Source: Zavarzinia marina (GTDB lineage Bacteria; Pseudomonadota; Alphaproteobacteria; Zavarziniales; Zavarziniaceae). From it: a stretch of DNA of 64,000 nt. A program made the translations under genes and the position numbers. Shown piece after piece: positions 36,209-45,433 of this stretch (within the stretch, counting starts at the first letter, position 1; the number at the start of each line of letters is the position of its first letter). Under the pieces are notes generated by a model. The model did no database searches, was not told the DNA's origin, and saw only the letters and a list, made by a program, of their open reading frames with translations. The stretch lies in contig NZ_JAKGSB010000007.1 in assembly GCF_021568905.1 (NCBI RefSeq), positions 62,001 through 126,000 of the forward strand. Reading direction: 5' to 3'.

Positions 36209-37357
36209 TCAATCCCGTGTGTCGTAGCCGGCCGGCGTATGCCGCGCCCCCCGGAACAGGCCCGCGTTGAACCATTCCATGCCCGCGACGAGACGCACGA
36301 GATCGCTGCGGAGCGGCATGAAGGATGTCGGCCACTTGCCGAGCACCAGATTGTAGATATAGGACCACCATTGCACATGGTCGGTCAGCGGGCGCTGCCG
36401 CGCCTCCCACTCGCGCAGGGCGCCGGGAATGTCGTCCAGGGCGCAGCCGTCCACGGCCATGGCCAGGGCCATGGCATTGCTGAACGCCATGTTGGCCGAC
36501 TGGCCCAGGTTCGGCGGCATGGCATTGGCGGCATCGCCGACGATGGCGACCCGGCCGGACGACCATTCGCGCAGGCGGACGTTGACGATCCGGTCCCAGC
36601 GCGACGCCGTGTCGACGCGGGTGAACAGGTCCCCTGCCGCAGGAAATTTCTCCGCCCAGAAATCGACCTCGACAGGGATCACCCGGGCCCGGTCCTCGCC
36701 GACGGGCCCACCCAGATAGACATAGTCGGAACCGTCGGTGCAGGGATTGAACATCACCCGCCAGGGGCCGGACCACCATTCGGTTATGACGTCGGTCGGA
36801 TCGCCCTCGCGGTGATCCACCAGCAGGCGGAAGCCGCCTTCGACGCCATAGTCCATCCACGCCGTGGCGAACAGGCTCTCGCGCAGGCGGGAATAGGCGC
36901 CGTCGGCGACGACGACGAGATCCGCCCTGCGTTCCTCCCCGCTCTCCATCACCAGGACGCCTTCCTTGCGGACCGCCGTCGCGACCGACGACGTATGCAC
37001 CTCGACGCCGTAATATCCGGCCCGTTCGATCAGCGCCTCGTAGAGGTCGGCCCGAGGCGGCAGCAGCAGCCGGTCCCGCCCCTCGCCCAGCAGGATCTGA
37101 CTCATCAGCAGGCCGCCGTTGCCGTCCTCGATACGCCATTCGCGAATCTTGCGGGCATTGGCCACGGCCTTGTCGTAGGCGCCGAGAATCTTCAGCGCCT
37201 TCAGGCCGTTGTCCCACAGCCAGATGCCCGAGCCGAACATGCGCAGGTCGTCGGCCCTCTCGTGCAGCACCACCTTCCATCCGAGTTGGGCGAGGCGCGT
37301 ACCCAGCGCCAGGCCGGCGAGACCGGCTCCGGCGATTTCGACTTTCTTCTGAGACAT
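36209..37357 (-). CDS. FAD-dependent aromatic monooxygenase, MHPCO-like (cluster B, first copy)
   Basis: 382 residues, paralogous along its length to the 34866-35999 enzyme. FAD motif AGAGLAGLALGTRLAQLGW, then HERADDLRMFGSGIWLWDNG, DLVVVADGAYSRLR and VAIVGDAANAMPPNLGQ. The usual GDAAH histidine is asparagine here (GDAAN). It is divergent from the second GntR gene and has a palindromic AT-rich site upstream. It likely hydroxylates a related but different aromatic substrate. Confidence 0.88.
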   Translation of the reverse strand: MSQKKVEIAGAGLAGLALGTRLAQLGWKVVLHERADDLRMFGSGIWLWDNGLKALKILGAYDKAVANARKIREWRIEDGNGGLLMSQILLGEGRDRLLLPPRADLYEALIERAGYYGVEVHTSSVATAVRKEGVLVMESGEERRADLVVVADGAYSRLRESLFATAWMDYGVEGGFRLLVDHREGDPTDVITEWWSGPWRVMFNPCTDGSDYVYLGGPVGEDRARVIPVEVDFWAEKFPAAGDLFTRVDTASRWDRIVNVRLREWSSGRVAIVGDAANAMPPNLGQSANMAFSNAMALAMAVDGCALDDIPGALREWEARQRPLTDHVQWWSYIYNLVLGKWPTSFMPLRSDLVRLVAGMEWFNAGLFRGARHTPAGYDTRD

Positions 37358-37433
37358 GGTTCGTTCCTTTGCGGATGGACGACGGCTGCGGGGAGGATCG
37401 CCGGCCGGCGTCGGGCCGGGATCGGCAAACTGT

Positions 37434-37447
37434 ATTTTGTATAAAAT
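37434..37447. promoter_or_regulatory. AT-rich near-palindrome, possible motif B variant
   Basis: ATTTTGTATAAAAT in the divergent gap between the flavin monooxygenase (37357, minus) and the GntR regulator (37556, plus). It has the TTTTGxATA core feature of motif B but is not an exact match. Probable autoregulatory site of the cluster B GntR protein. Confidence 0.4.
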
Positions 37448-37555
37448 TTACCGATGCGCTAAGATCAAAGGCCTCCAGACGGACGCACTGCCAGGTTGTC
37501 AAAAGGCCGTGCTGGCGTGGTATCCTTCAATTTCGAAAAGACGCGGACTCACGGA

Positions 37556-38431
37556 ATGCCCAGGACAAAATCGGCGAGTACCCTGCCCGCCCTCGATGCC
37601 GCGGGAATGACCGAGCATGAATCGCTGCCGGCCACGATCTACCGACGCCTGAGGGAGGCGATCCTGAGCGGCAATCTGCGTCCGGGCCAGGTTCTGAAGC
37701 AGGAAGAGCTCGCCAAGCAGTTCAACACCAGCCGCGTGCCCCTGCGCGAGGCGCTGCAACACCTCCAGGCCGACGGTTTCGTCGTCCTGCGGCCGCGCCG
37801 CGGCTATGCCGTCACCGCGCTCGACAGCCAGGAGGTGCTCGGCATCCTTCAGCTTCGGATGCTGATCGAGGGATACGCCGGCTATGTCGCCACCCGCACC
37901 CGCACCCAGGCCGACGTCCGTCAGATCGAGGCGACCCTCCGCGAAATGGAGAAATTCCCCTCCCGCGATCTGACCCAAGCCCAGATCGGGCGCTGGCTCG
38001 TGCTCAACCGCCGGTTCCACGATCAGCTCTTCGCCGCCTCGCGCCGGCCGGACGTGCAGCAGCTCGCCAGCAACATGGCGGCGAAGATCGACCCCTACAT
38101 CATGCTGGAATTGAACACGACCCACGACCTGGTCGACGGCCACCATTTCCATCGCGAGATCTTCGAAGCCTTCAAGGCCGGCGACGCGGCCCGCGTCAGC
38201 GTGCTCAGCCGGGTGCATTGCGAACTCACCGCGCGCCGCTTCCTGTCCGTCCTTCATGGCAAGGGCCTCCTTCTCGAGGTTTCGGAGCAGCAGGTCACCG
38301 ATCTCGGTCCCGCCGCCGCGCTCGAGGCCGGCGGCACCGTCGGACTGCCGGACATCGTCGCCGCGCCCCCCGCAGCGACGATGCCCCCCAAGCCGCGAAG
38401 CCGCGCGCCCAAGACCGCCCGCTCGGCCTAG
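37556..38431 (+). CDS. GntR-family regulator, FadR/FCD subfamily (cluster B regulator)
   Basis: 291 residues. Winged helix: IYRRLREAILSGNLRPGQVL and EELAKQFNTSRVPLREALQHL. The FCD domain covers about residues 95-225, with RRFHDQLFAAS and HHFHREIFEAF for the metal site. A further 60-residue Ala/Pro-rich tail follows, longer than usual. Its stop overlaps the convergent dioxygenase stop by 4 bases. It probably controls cluster B through the TTTTGAATACAAT motif. Confidence 0.88.
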   Translation: MPRTKSASTLPALDAAGMTEHESLPATIYRRLREAILSGNLRPGQVLKQEELAKQFNTSRVPLREALQHLQADGFVVLRPRRGYAVTALDSQEVLGILQLRMLIEGYAGYVATRTRTQADVRQIEATLREMEKFPSRDLTQAQIGRWLVLNRRFHDQLFAASRRPDVQQLASNMAAKIDPYIMLELNTTHDLVDGHHFHREIFEAFKAGDAARVSVLSRVHCELTARRFLSVLHGKGLLLEVSEQQVTDLGPAAALEAGGTVGLPDIVAAPPAATMPPKPRSRAPKTARSA

Positions 38432-39441
38432 GCCGGGTCGCGAGCGACGTCGGGGCCATAGGCGATGTAGCCCATGCCGCCGATCCACTCGGGCACCGGT
38501 TCATAGGCCAGGATTTCGGCCGGGGCGCCCTTCATCGCGCCCATGACGGCAATCCAGTTCAGCACTTCGTGGCCGCCATGGCCGCCGCCCTCCTCGATCG
38601 AATCGAAGGTCATGGCGCGCAGGCTTTCGACGTCGCCCCGCTCGAAGGCATCCAGCACCTCGCGGTCCCAGGCCTCGTTCACCAGCGGGTGCTGATAGCC
38701 GAGCGGCCATTGCTTGCGGTTCATCATGTCGATCTCGTATTGGGCGAGATCGGAATAGAGGGTCGGGTCGCTTTCCAGCACGCCCTTGCCTTCGGTCTGG
38801 TAGCGGCGCTGGCGCTGCAGGAAGCTGTCGTCCTCGGGCGCGGTCTCGGTCCAGACCGGCGGCCAGTGGGACAGGCCGCCGGTCGCCAGGAACAGGACCC
38901 GGCGGTCGTCCGGCATGGCCTCGACGATGCGGCGCACCGCCACGCCCAGGTCGAAGGCCCGCGCCATGGTCGGCAGCGGTGGCGAGAAGACGTTGATGAA
39001 GATCGGCACCACCGGAATGTCGAACTGGGGCCGGAAGAACTTCAGCGGCACCAGGAGATTGTTGCCGTATTCGATCTCGCCCATGCGGGTCATGTCGAAG
39101 CCCGCGCGGGTCAGTTCGCGCAGCAGGTGCTCCGCCGTCTCCGGCTCGCCGGGGATCACCGCCTTCTCGTCGAAGCGCAGCGCCTTCATCATGTAGTCGG
39201 CCGGTCCGGCGTGGCTGGGGGCGATGCCGATGGCCAGCGCCGGCATCAGGGTCCGGAAGTGGTTCTCGAAGTGATCGTCCAGGAAGGCGATGATCAAGTC
39301 CGGCTTGTCCGCCTCGAGACGGCGCGCGTATTCGGCATTGGCGGCGTCGATCTTGCGCCGCACCTCCGCAGGGGGCGAATCCGGCCAGCCGACGGCCCCT
39401 GGCGGATGGGACATGCTGAAGGCTCCGATCACTCTGCTCAT
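38428..39441 (-). CDS. Class III (LigB-type) extradiol ring-cleavage dioxygenase (cluster B paralogue)
   Basis: 337 residues, aligning end to end with the 28273-29268 enzyme. Shared metal-site motifs: SMSHPPG (H12), DDHFENHF and GGLSHWPP. The ends are clearly diverged, but residues around 205-255 are nearly identical to the paralogue, and 122 bases (38690-38811 on the plus strand) are identical, including synonymous positions. It is predicted to cleave the product of the cluster B monooxygenase. It has a motif-B site 57 bases upstream. Confidence 0.9.
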   Translation of the reverse strand: MSRVIGAFSMSHPPGAVGWPDSPPAEVRRKIDAANAEYARRLEADKPDLIIAFLDDHFENHFRTLMPALAIGIAPSHAGPADYMMKALRFDEKAVIPGEPETAEHLLRELTRAGFDMTRMGEIEYGNNLLVPLKFFRPQFDIPVVPIFINVFSPPLPTMARAFDLGVAVRRIVEAMPDDRRVLFLATGGLSHWPPVWTETAPEDDSFLQRQRRYQTEGKGVLESDPTLYSDLAQYEIDMMNRKQWPLGYQHPLVNEAWDREVLDAFERGDVESLRAMTFDSIEEGGGHGGHEVLNWIAVMGAMKGAPAEILAYEPVPEWIGGMGYIAYGPDVARDPA

Positions 39442-39497
39442 CGCTCACTCCTTCGGCGTCATGGCGCGCATCGCGGCGCTCGGCTCTACTAGAGAAT

Positions 39498-39510
39498 ATT
39501 GTATTCAAAA
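39498..39510. promoter_or_regulatory. Cluster B operator-like site (motif B)
   Basis: ATTGTATTCAAAA, the reverse complement of TTTTGAATACAAT, within ATATT...AATAT symmetry at 39496-39513. It lies between the MFS stop (39546) and the dioxygenase start (39441, minus). The same 13-mer occurs at 45978-45990 and 49399-49411. Confidence 0.65.
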
Positions 39511-39545
39511 TATCCGCCAGAAAAAAGGCGGATCGGTGAATGAAT

Positions 39546-40778
39546 TCAGCCGGCCTCCCCCGCCGCCCGGCGCCGCTCGCCGGCGGCGAGACGCATACGG
39601 AACAGGGCCGCCAAGACGGGCAGGCAGACGGCGGCGACCACGAAGGCGGGGCCGAAGCCCGCCCGCTCGATGAGGGCGCCGAGGGCCGTCACGCCCAGGG
39701 CCTGGCCGGTGAAGAAACAGGCGGCGAAGACCGAGATCGCGACGCCGCGCGCCTCCGGCGCCATCTGGGTCGCCTTGGTCTGCATCGTGTTGTGAAACAG
39801 ATAATAGCCGAGCCCGCAGGCGGCGACGGGCAGCGGCAGGAGCCAGGCCGGCGGATGGATCACCAGGCTGCCGAAGGCGGCCGCCAGCAGCAGGCTGCCG
39901 GTGGTGATCATCCGCCCCTCGCCCAGCAGGCGCACGATTCTCGGTGCGAAACTCGTATAGAGCAGGGCCCCGATCCCGAACGCCGCGAGGCAGAGACCGA
40001 CGAAATCATAGTCGAGACCGTATTCCCGCCGGATCAGGGCGCCGACATAGGTGAAGGCGCCGAAGAACAGAAACCCTTCGAAGAACACGGTGATCACCAC
40101 CTGGCGCACCCGCGCGCGGCGCGCCAGGGCGCCATAGGTCGCGAACAATCCCGCGATGCCGCCCCTGGCGCCGGAAGGCACCGGCGCCCGCCCCCGTGGC
40201 CCGAACACGATCAGCAGTACGCCGATCACGACATAGACCACGGCAAGCGCGACGAAGACCCCGCGCCAGCCGAGATGAAGCCCGAGGATGCCCCCGGCGG
40301 CCTGCCCGGTGATGATGCCGAGCACCTGGCCCGAGAGAAAGCGCGCCAGCACGGACTGCCGCTTTTCATAGGGCACGTGATCGCCGATATGGGCAAGGGA
40401 CAGGGGAATGATCGCCGCCGACAGGGCCCCGGCGACCAGCCGGGCGAGGCCGAGGGCGGCGATGTCGGTCGCGAAGGCGCAAAGCAGCGTGGCGAAACCG
40501 CCGACGAAGGTGGCGACGGAAATCAGCCGGTATTTGCCGTAGCGATCCCCCATCGGTCCCCAGAACACCTGACACAGGCCATAGGCCAGGGTGAAGCCGG
40601 TGGCGACGACCGCCGCCTCGTCGACGCCGACATGAAGCTCTTCGGCCACCTGGGGCAGCAGGGGATCGGCGATCCGGGTGCCGGCGGTGGTGGCGAAGGC
40701 GGCGGCGCTCAGCATGGCGATGAAGCGGAAGGACGCGGGGCCGCCCGTGCCCTCCCGCGCGGTAACGTCAGACGTCAT
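39546..40778 (-). CDS. MFS transporter (cluster B)
   Basis: 410 residues with about 12 helices. Motif A is WGPMGDRYGKYRLISV in the loop after the second helix; the N-terminal helix includes TTAGTRIADPLLPQVAEEL, typical of small drug/aromatic MFS proteins. It follows the livF-like ATPase by 3 bases and precedes the dioxygenase. It may import the substrate or export an intermediate. Confidence 0.85.
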   Translation of the reverse strand: MTSDVTAREGTGGPASFRFIAMLSAAAFATTAGTRIADPLLPQVAEELHVGVDEAAVVATGFTLAYGLCQVFWGPMGDRYGKYRLISVATFVGGFATLLCAFATDIAALGLARLVAGALSAAIIPLSLAHIGDHVPYEKRQSVLARFLSGQVLGIITGQAAGGILGLHLGWRGVFVALAVVYVVIGVLLIVFGPRGRAPVPSGARGGIAGLFATYGALARRARVRQVVITVFFEGFLFFGAFTYVGALIRREYGLDYDFVGLCLAAFGIGALLYTSFAPRIVRLLGEGRMITTGSLLLAAAFGSLVIHPPAWLLPLPVAACGLGYYLFHNTMQTKATQMAPEARGVAISVFAACFFTGQALGVTALGALIERAGFGPAFVVAAVCLPVLAALFRMRLAAGERRRAAGEAG

Positions 40779-40781
40779 GAT

Positions 40782-41498
40782 CTAAAGTCCCAGATAGGCT
40801 TGCCTGACCCGGTCGTCGGCCAGCAGATCGGCCGCGCGACCCGACAGCGCGATCTCACCGGTTTCGAGAACGAAGGCGGTATCGGAAATTTCGAGCGTGC
40901 TGCGCACGTTCTGTTCGACCAGCATGATGGTGACGCCGGTCGCCCGGATCTCCTCGATCATGCGGAACAGATCGGCGACGGCCTGGGGCGAAAGGCCGAG
41001 GCTCGGTTCGTCGAGGAGAAGGAGTTTCGGTTCGGACATCAGGCCCCGCGCGATCGCCAGGAGCTGCTGCTGGCCGCCGGAAAGGGTGCCCGCCAACTGG
41101 CGCCGACGTTCCTTCAGGATCGGGTAGCGGTCGTAGAGCGTGGCCGCCAGTTCGACGCGGCGCGCCCTGACGCGCGGCGTGAACGCGCCGATCAGCAGGT
41201 TCTCCTCGACCGTGAAGTCGGGGAACACCATGCGTCCTTCCGGCACCAGGGCGATGCCCGCCTCGACCCGATGGGCGGCGTCGGCATCGGTGAATTCCCT
41301 GTAGTCGTAGACCAGATTGCCCCGGCGCACCGGCAGGAGCCCCGCAATGACCCGCAGCAGGGTGGTCTTGCCCGCGCCATTGCTGCCGATCAGGGCGGTG
41401 ACGCCCCCGGTCCGCACCTTCAGCGACACGCCGTGCAGGACCCGGACTTCGCCATAGCCGGCATGGATGCCGTCGAGTTCCAGGATATGGCCGCTCAT
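40782..41498 (-). CDS. Branched-chain-amino-acid-type ABC transporter ATPase, LivF-like
   Basis: 238 residues. Walker A GSNGAGKTT, signature LSGGQQQLLAIARGLM, Walker B LLLLDEPSLGLSP and switch MLVEQNV mark it as LivF type. The ATG overlaps the LivG-like stop by 4 nt. It is part of a five-gene transporter set on the minus strand; in such catabolic clusters Liv-type systems often import aromatic acids rather than amino acids. Confidence 0.92.
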   Translation of the reverse strand: MSGHILELDGIHAGYGEVRVLHGVSLKVRTGGVTALIGSNGAGKTTLLRVIAGLLPVRRGNLVYDYREFTDADAAHRVEAGIALVPEGRMVFPDFTVEENLLIGAFTPRVRARRVELAATLYDRYPILKERRRQLAGTLSGGQQQLLAIARGLMSEPKLLLLDEPSLGLSPQAVADLFRMIEEIRATGVTIMLVEQNVRSTLEISDTAFVLETGEIALSGRAADLLADDRVRQAYLGL

Positions 41499-42229
41499 GC
41501 CTGCGCTCCGAGATATGCCTGGATCACCTTCTCGTCCCGGATCACCACTTCGGGCGGGCCCTCGCCGATCTTCTCGCCGTGATGCATCACGACGATCCGC
41601 TGGCAGAGCTGCATCATCGCCCTCAGGTTATGTTCGACCACCAGCATGGTGGTGCCCCGCGTCTCATGCACCTGGCGCAGCATGTCGAGGGCGCCCGCCG
41701 CCTCGATCGGCGTCAGGCCGGCCATCACCTCGTCCAGCATCAGGAGCTTCGGCCGGGACGCGAGCGCGCGCGCCACCTCGAGGCGCTTGCGCCCCGCCAG
41801 GGTGAGTTCGCCGGCCAGCTTGTCGCGCATGGCCGAAAGGCCCATCTCCGCCAGCACCGCATCGGTTTCGGCCGCGACCTCGCGGGCCGACGGCGTGCGC
41901 CGCCGCGCCCCGTAGAGCACGCCGACGGCGACATTCTCGGCGACCGTCATGCCGGGAAAGGGCTTCACGATCTGGAACGTCCGGCCGATGCCGCGCCGGC
42001 AGATTTCGTCGGGGCGCCGCCCCTCGATCGCGCACCCCTCGAAGCGGACGCGGCCCGAGGTCGGCGCCATGGCCCCGCTGATCAGGTTGAACAGGGTCGT
42101 CTTGCCGGCGCCATTGGCCCCCATCAGGCCGACGATCTCGCCCTGGGCCAGGGTGAAGCTGACGTCGCTCACCGCCACCAGGCCGCCGAACACCTTGCCG
42201 ACGGCCTCGACCTCGAGCAGCGCGGTCAT
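41495..42229 (-). CDS. Branched-chain-amino-acid-type ABC transporter ATPase, LivG-like
   Basis: 244 residues starting MTALLEVEAVGKVFGGLVAV. Walker A GANGAGKTT, the LivG segment GIGRTFQIVKPFPGMTVAEN, signature LTLAGRKRLEVARAL (LSxGx replaced by LTLAG, common in LivG proteins), Walker B LLMLDEVMAGL and switch VVEHNLRAMM. 4-nt overlaps on both sides couple it to LivM and LivF. Confidence 0.92.
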   Translation of the reverse strand: MTALLEVEAVGKVFGGLVAVSDVSFTLAQGEIVGLMGANGAGKTTLFNLISGAMAPTSGRVRFEGCAIEGRRPDEICRRGIGRTFQIVKPFPGMTVAENVAVGVLYGARRRTPSAREVAAETDAVLAEMGLSAMRDKLAGELTLAGRKRLEVARALASRPKLLMLDEVMAGLTPIEAAGALDMLRQVHETRGTTMLVVEHNLRAMMQLCQRIVVMHHGEKIGEGPPEVVIRDEKVIQAYLGAQA

Positions 42230-43179
42230 GGCGTCGTCTCCCCGGGCACGGCCTTCCGCGACCGCCGGGCGAGGCGCTTGACGGCCGTGCCGTAGATCCC
42301 CTCCGGCATGCGCAGCACGACGAAGACCAGCACGACGCCGAGGATGACCGTGTAGAGCTCGGGCGCCGAATCCCACAGCAGTTCCGATAGGATGTTGAGG
42401 AATAGGGCACCGATCAGCGGCCCCCAGGGATTGTCGCTGCCGCCCGCCACGCACATGGTGATGATGGTCAGCGAAAGCTGCGGGCTGAACATCTGCAGCG
42501 GCTCGAAATAGCCGGTCCGGCAGATCATCAGCGCGCCGACCACGCCCGGGACCAGGGCCGACAGGCCGAAGGCGCCGACCTTCAGCCAGCGGACGCGGAT
42601 GCCCGTCATCTCGGCCGCGACCTCGTTCTCGCGGATCGCGCGCAGGCCGACGCCGAAGCGGCTGTAGCGCGCGACCAGGGCCATGACGAAGGCGATGGCG
42701 GCAAGCCCGACCGCCATGCGGTAGATGTCGACCGGTTCGGGCGTGCCGATCATCAGGCGCCCGAACTTGCCGAGACTCGCCTCGATGTTGATCACCGCGT
42801 ATTTCACGAATTCGGCGACGCCGAGGGTGAGGATCACGAAATAGGGCCCCCGCACCCGCAGGCACGGCCCGCCGACGATCAGCGCCAGCAGGCCACTGGT
42901 GAAACCCGCGGCGACGAGGCCGAACCAGAAGGGCACCGCCCCCCAGGTCAGGATGAAGACATAGGCGCCGGCCCCGACGAAGGCGGCATGTCCCAGCGAG
43001 ACATAGCCGGTATAGCCCGACAGGATCACCCAGCTCTGGACCAGGGCGATCCAGAGCACCAGGGTCGTGGCGAATTCGATGCCATAGTCGCCGGCCATGC
43101 CGGGGACGACGAAGGCCGCGAGCAGGGCGACGACGAGCGCGCCGCCGATGGGGCCGGCGAACCAGGACGGGGCTTTCAT
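42226..43179 (-). CDS. Branched-chain-amino-acid-type ABC transporter permease, LivM-like
   Basis: 317 residues with about nine membrane helices. The family landmarks GYTGYVSLGHAAFVGAGAY, LRVRGPYFVILTLGVAEF and the cytoplasmic loop GVGLRAIRENEVAAEMTGI are all present. Its start overlaps the LivH-like stop by one base (TGATG). Confidence 0.92.
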   Translation of the reverse strand: MKAPSWFAGPIGGALVVALLAAFVVPGMAGDYGIEFATTLVLWIALVQSWVILSGYTGYVSLGHAAFVGAGAYVFILTWGAVPFWFGLVAAGFTSGLLALIVGGPCLRVRGPYFVILTLGVAEFVKYAVINIEASLGKFGRLMIGTPEPVDIYRMAVGLAAIAFVMALVARYSRFGVGLRAIRENEVAAEMTGIRVRWLKVGAFGLSALVPGVVGALMICRTGYFEPLQMFSPQLSLTIITMCVAGGSDNPWGPLIGALFLNILSELLWDSAPELYTVILGVVLVFVVLRMPEGIYGTAVKRLARRSRKAVPGETTP

Positions 43180-44060
43180 CAGTGCGCCCCCTTTCTGCCG
43201 AACAGGCCCTGGGGCCGCAGCATGAGAACCGCGATGAAGACCCCGTAGATCAGGAGATCGCGGAAGTTCGGCCCGGTGAGCGCGATGCCGGCGGTCTCGA
43301 GCAGGCCGACGACGAGCCCGCCGATGATGGCACCGTTAATGTTGCCGAGGCCGCCCAGGATGATCACCACGAAGCCGACCGTGGTATAGGGCCCACCCAT
43401 GAAGGGCGTCACCGCCTGATACATGCTGATGACCGCGCCGGCCAGCCCGGCCAGGGCGAAGCCGACCACGCTGGCGAAGGTGAAGGCGAAATCGACGTTG
43501 ATGCCGACGATCGCCGAGGCGGCGCGATTCTGGATCAGGGCACGGACGCCCAGCCCCCAGATCGAAAACTTGAGGAAGGCGAGAACCGCGCCGATCGCCA
43601 CCACCGCGACGGCGAGGGCGACCAGCCGGCTCTCGGTGACCGCGATGCCGCCGAATTCGACGATGCCGTCGAAATAGCGATAGGCCCGGGGCGTCCCGCT
43701 GAACAGCAGCGACGCGGAATTCTGCACGACCATGGAGATGCCGAAGAAGACGAGGAGCGACGAGCCTTCGACGGCATCCCCCTGCACCCGCCGCAACAGC
43801 CCCGCGAACATGCCGCGATAGAGCAGCAGCCCGAACAGGCCCGAGACGGCGGGAGCAATCAGGAAGGATACATAGGGGGGGACATCGGCCAGAGTGAACA
43901 GCCAGAAGCTGATATAGGCGCCGACCATCGCCATGTCGCCGTGACCGATGTTCAGCAGCCGCATGGTGCCGTAGATCAGGTTGAGGCTGACGGCGATCAA
44001 GGCATAGATGGCCCCGGTCGTCAGCCCCACGAAGACGAGTTGCGCAATCACCGATACCAC
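43179..44060 (-). CDS. Branched-chain-amino-acid-type ABC transporter permease, LivH-like
   Basis: 293 residues from a GTG with GTAGGGG just upstream. Landmarks: GLTTGAIYALIAVSLNLIYG, RLLNIGHGDMAMVGAYI and the EAA-like loop GLGVRALIQNRAASAIVGIN, with GGLGNINGAIIGGLVVGL near the end. It forms the membrane channel with the LivM-like protein. Confidence 0.92.
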   Translation of the reverse strand: MVSVIAQLVFVGLTTGAIYALIAVSLNLIYGTMRLLNIGHGDMAMVGAYISFWLFTLADVPPYVSFLIAPAVSGLFGLLLYRGMFAGLLRRVQGDAVEGSSLLVFFGISMVVQNSASLLFSGTPRAYRYFDGIVEFGGIAVTESRLVALAVAVVAIGAVLAFLKFSIWGLGVRALIQNRAASAIVGINVDFAFTFASVVGFALAGLAGAVISMYQAVTPFMGGPYTTVGFVVIILGGLGNINGAIIGGLVVGLLETAGIALTGPNFRDLLIYGVFIAVLMLRPQGLFGRKGAH

Positions 44061-44095
44061 CCCCTACGCGGGTCATTCAACGCCGGCGCGGCCGA

Positions 44096-45304
44096 TCAGG
44101 ACCATCCCTGCTTGGGCTTGAAGGTCGCGGTCGCGATTTCCTTCGGCCAGACGATCTCGAGTTCGCCGTTCTGGACCTGCAGGAGACCGGGCTTGGTGGC
44201 GACATTGTCGTTGCCGTCGAATTTGATCGGGCCCTTGATCGTATCGAAGGTATCGGTCGAGATCACCTCGCGGAGCTTCTCGTGGTCCAGGCCGACCTTG
44301 GCCACCGCCTGCTCCAGGATCTCGCACGAGGCATAGGAGATCACGGAATCGAGGTAGTCCGGCTTCTCGTTCCACTTCGCCATGTAGGCGTCGTAGAAGG
44401 GCTTGGCCTTCGGCCACGCCGTCTGGCTGGGCGACCATTCGCCGATGGTCATCAGGCCCTCGAGATCGGCGCCCGTATACTGCTGCGAGAAGAAGGGCAG
44501 CGCCGGTCCGATGAACAGGAGCTGCATGGGTACGTCGATCTTCATCTCCCGCGCGGTCTTCACGTAGAGCGCGGAATCGAGCGGATAGGACAGGCCCAGC
44601 ACCGCCTTCGATCCGGCCGCCTTCACGGACCCGACCATGGCGGTCATATCGGTGATCGAGTTCGGATATTCGTCGTTCGCGTCGAGCCGGATGCCTGCCT
44701 TCTCCAGCTCCGGCGTCAGGAACTTCTTGAATTCCAGCGATGCGGGAAGCTGCAGGGTCAGCATCGAGGCGGAATCGATGCCGACGGACTGCATGAACTT
44801 CACCATCTCGGGGGCATAGACGTCCGGCGCCTGCTGGCCTGCCCACATGTATTTGACCCCCAGATCGCGCAGCAGCGTCGAATTGGAGGTGGAACCGACG
44901 ATGGGGAACTTATGGCGTTCCGCGACCGGCCCGAGAGCCAGATGGAACGGGGTGCCATAGGGCGAGAGCAGCAGATCGACCTTATCCTGCGTGATCATCT
45001 TCTGATAGATCTGCACCGTCTTCGACGGTTCGGACTGGTCGTCGTAGCTGATGAATTCGATGGGCCGGGGCTCCGAGCCCGCGATCTTCAGGCCGCCAGC
45101 CGCGTTGACCTGGTCGCGCCACAGTTCGTAGGCCTGATAGGCCACCGGACAGGCGACACCCAGATAGCCGGTCTTCGGCATGGTGAAGCCGATCTTCACG
45201 GGTTCCACCGCGCGCGCGCGCCGATGAATGGCGAAGGACGCCCCGGTGGCCGCCGCGCCGGCTAGTACCGTCCTGCGGGTGATCTTGCGATTTTTCGTGC
45301 CCAT
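44096..45304 (-). CDS. Substrate-binding protein of the Liv-type ABC importer
   Basis: 402 residues starting MGTKNRKITRRTVLAGAAAT, with a twin-arginine pair at 10-11 and a hydrophobic stretch ending ARA: a probable Tat signal. The mature protein is a peripla_BP_6 (LivJ/aromatic-acid-binding) type: KIGFTMPKTGYLGVACP, LLLSPYGTPFHLALGPVAE and PIVGSTSNSTLLRDLG. It is followed directly by livH/M/G/F-like genes. The ligand is probably the catabolic substrate. Confidence 0.9.
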   Translation of the reverse strand: MGTKNRKITRRTVLAGAAATGASFAIHRRARAVEPVKIGFTMPKTGYLGVACPVAYQAYELWRDQVNAAGGLKIAGSEPRPIEFISYDDQSEPSKTVQIYQKMITQDKVDLLLSPYGTPFHLALGPVAERHKFPIVGSTSNSTLLRDLGVKYMWAGQQAPDVYAPEMVKFMQSVGIDSASMLTLQLPASLEFKKFLTPELEKAGIRLDANDEYPNSITDMTAMVGSVKAAGSKAVLGLSYPLDSALYVKTAREMKIDVPMQLLFIGPALPFFSQQYTGADLEGLMTIGEWSPSQTAWPKAKPFYDAYMAKWNEKPDYLDSVISYASCEILEQAVAKVGLDHEKLREVISTDTFDTIKGPIKFDGNDNVATKPGLLQVQNGELEIVWPKEIATATFKPKQGWS

Positions 45305-45402
45305 GTCATGCCCCTTGCTGGCGCGGGCGCCGCCCGTTACGGGGAACGCACCGCTCGGTTGATCCGGATACGCCTGACTTTCGATCTCCCAGGCCAAGGC
45401 AG

Positions 45403-45424
45403 GGGGCCGGCCGCGGCCGGCCCC
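45403..45424. repeat. 22-bp perfect palindrome
   Basis: GGGGCCGGCC (45403-45412), GC, GGCCGGCCCC (45415-45424) between the RidA stop (45434) and the binding-protein start (45304) on the minus strand. A strong RNA hairpin is expected. Without a U-tract it may attenuate or stabilise rather than fully terminate, setting different levels for RidA and transporter. Confidence 0.6.
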
Positions 45425-45433
45425 GCCGTACCG

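Noticed and set aside
40782-45304. Calling the Liv-type system a leucine importer.
   Set aside because: It lies in an aromatic catabolic cluster, so the family name is not a reliable guide to ligand.
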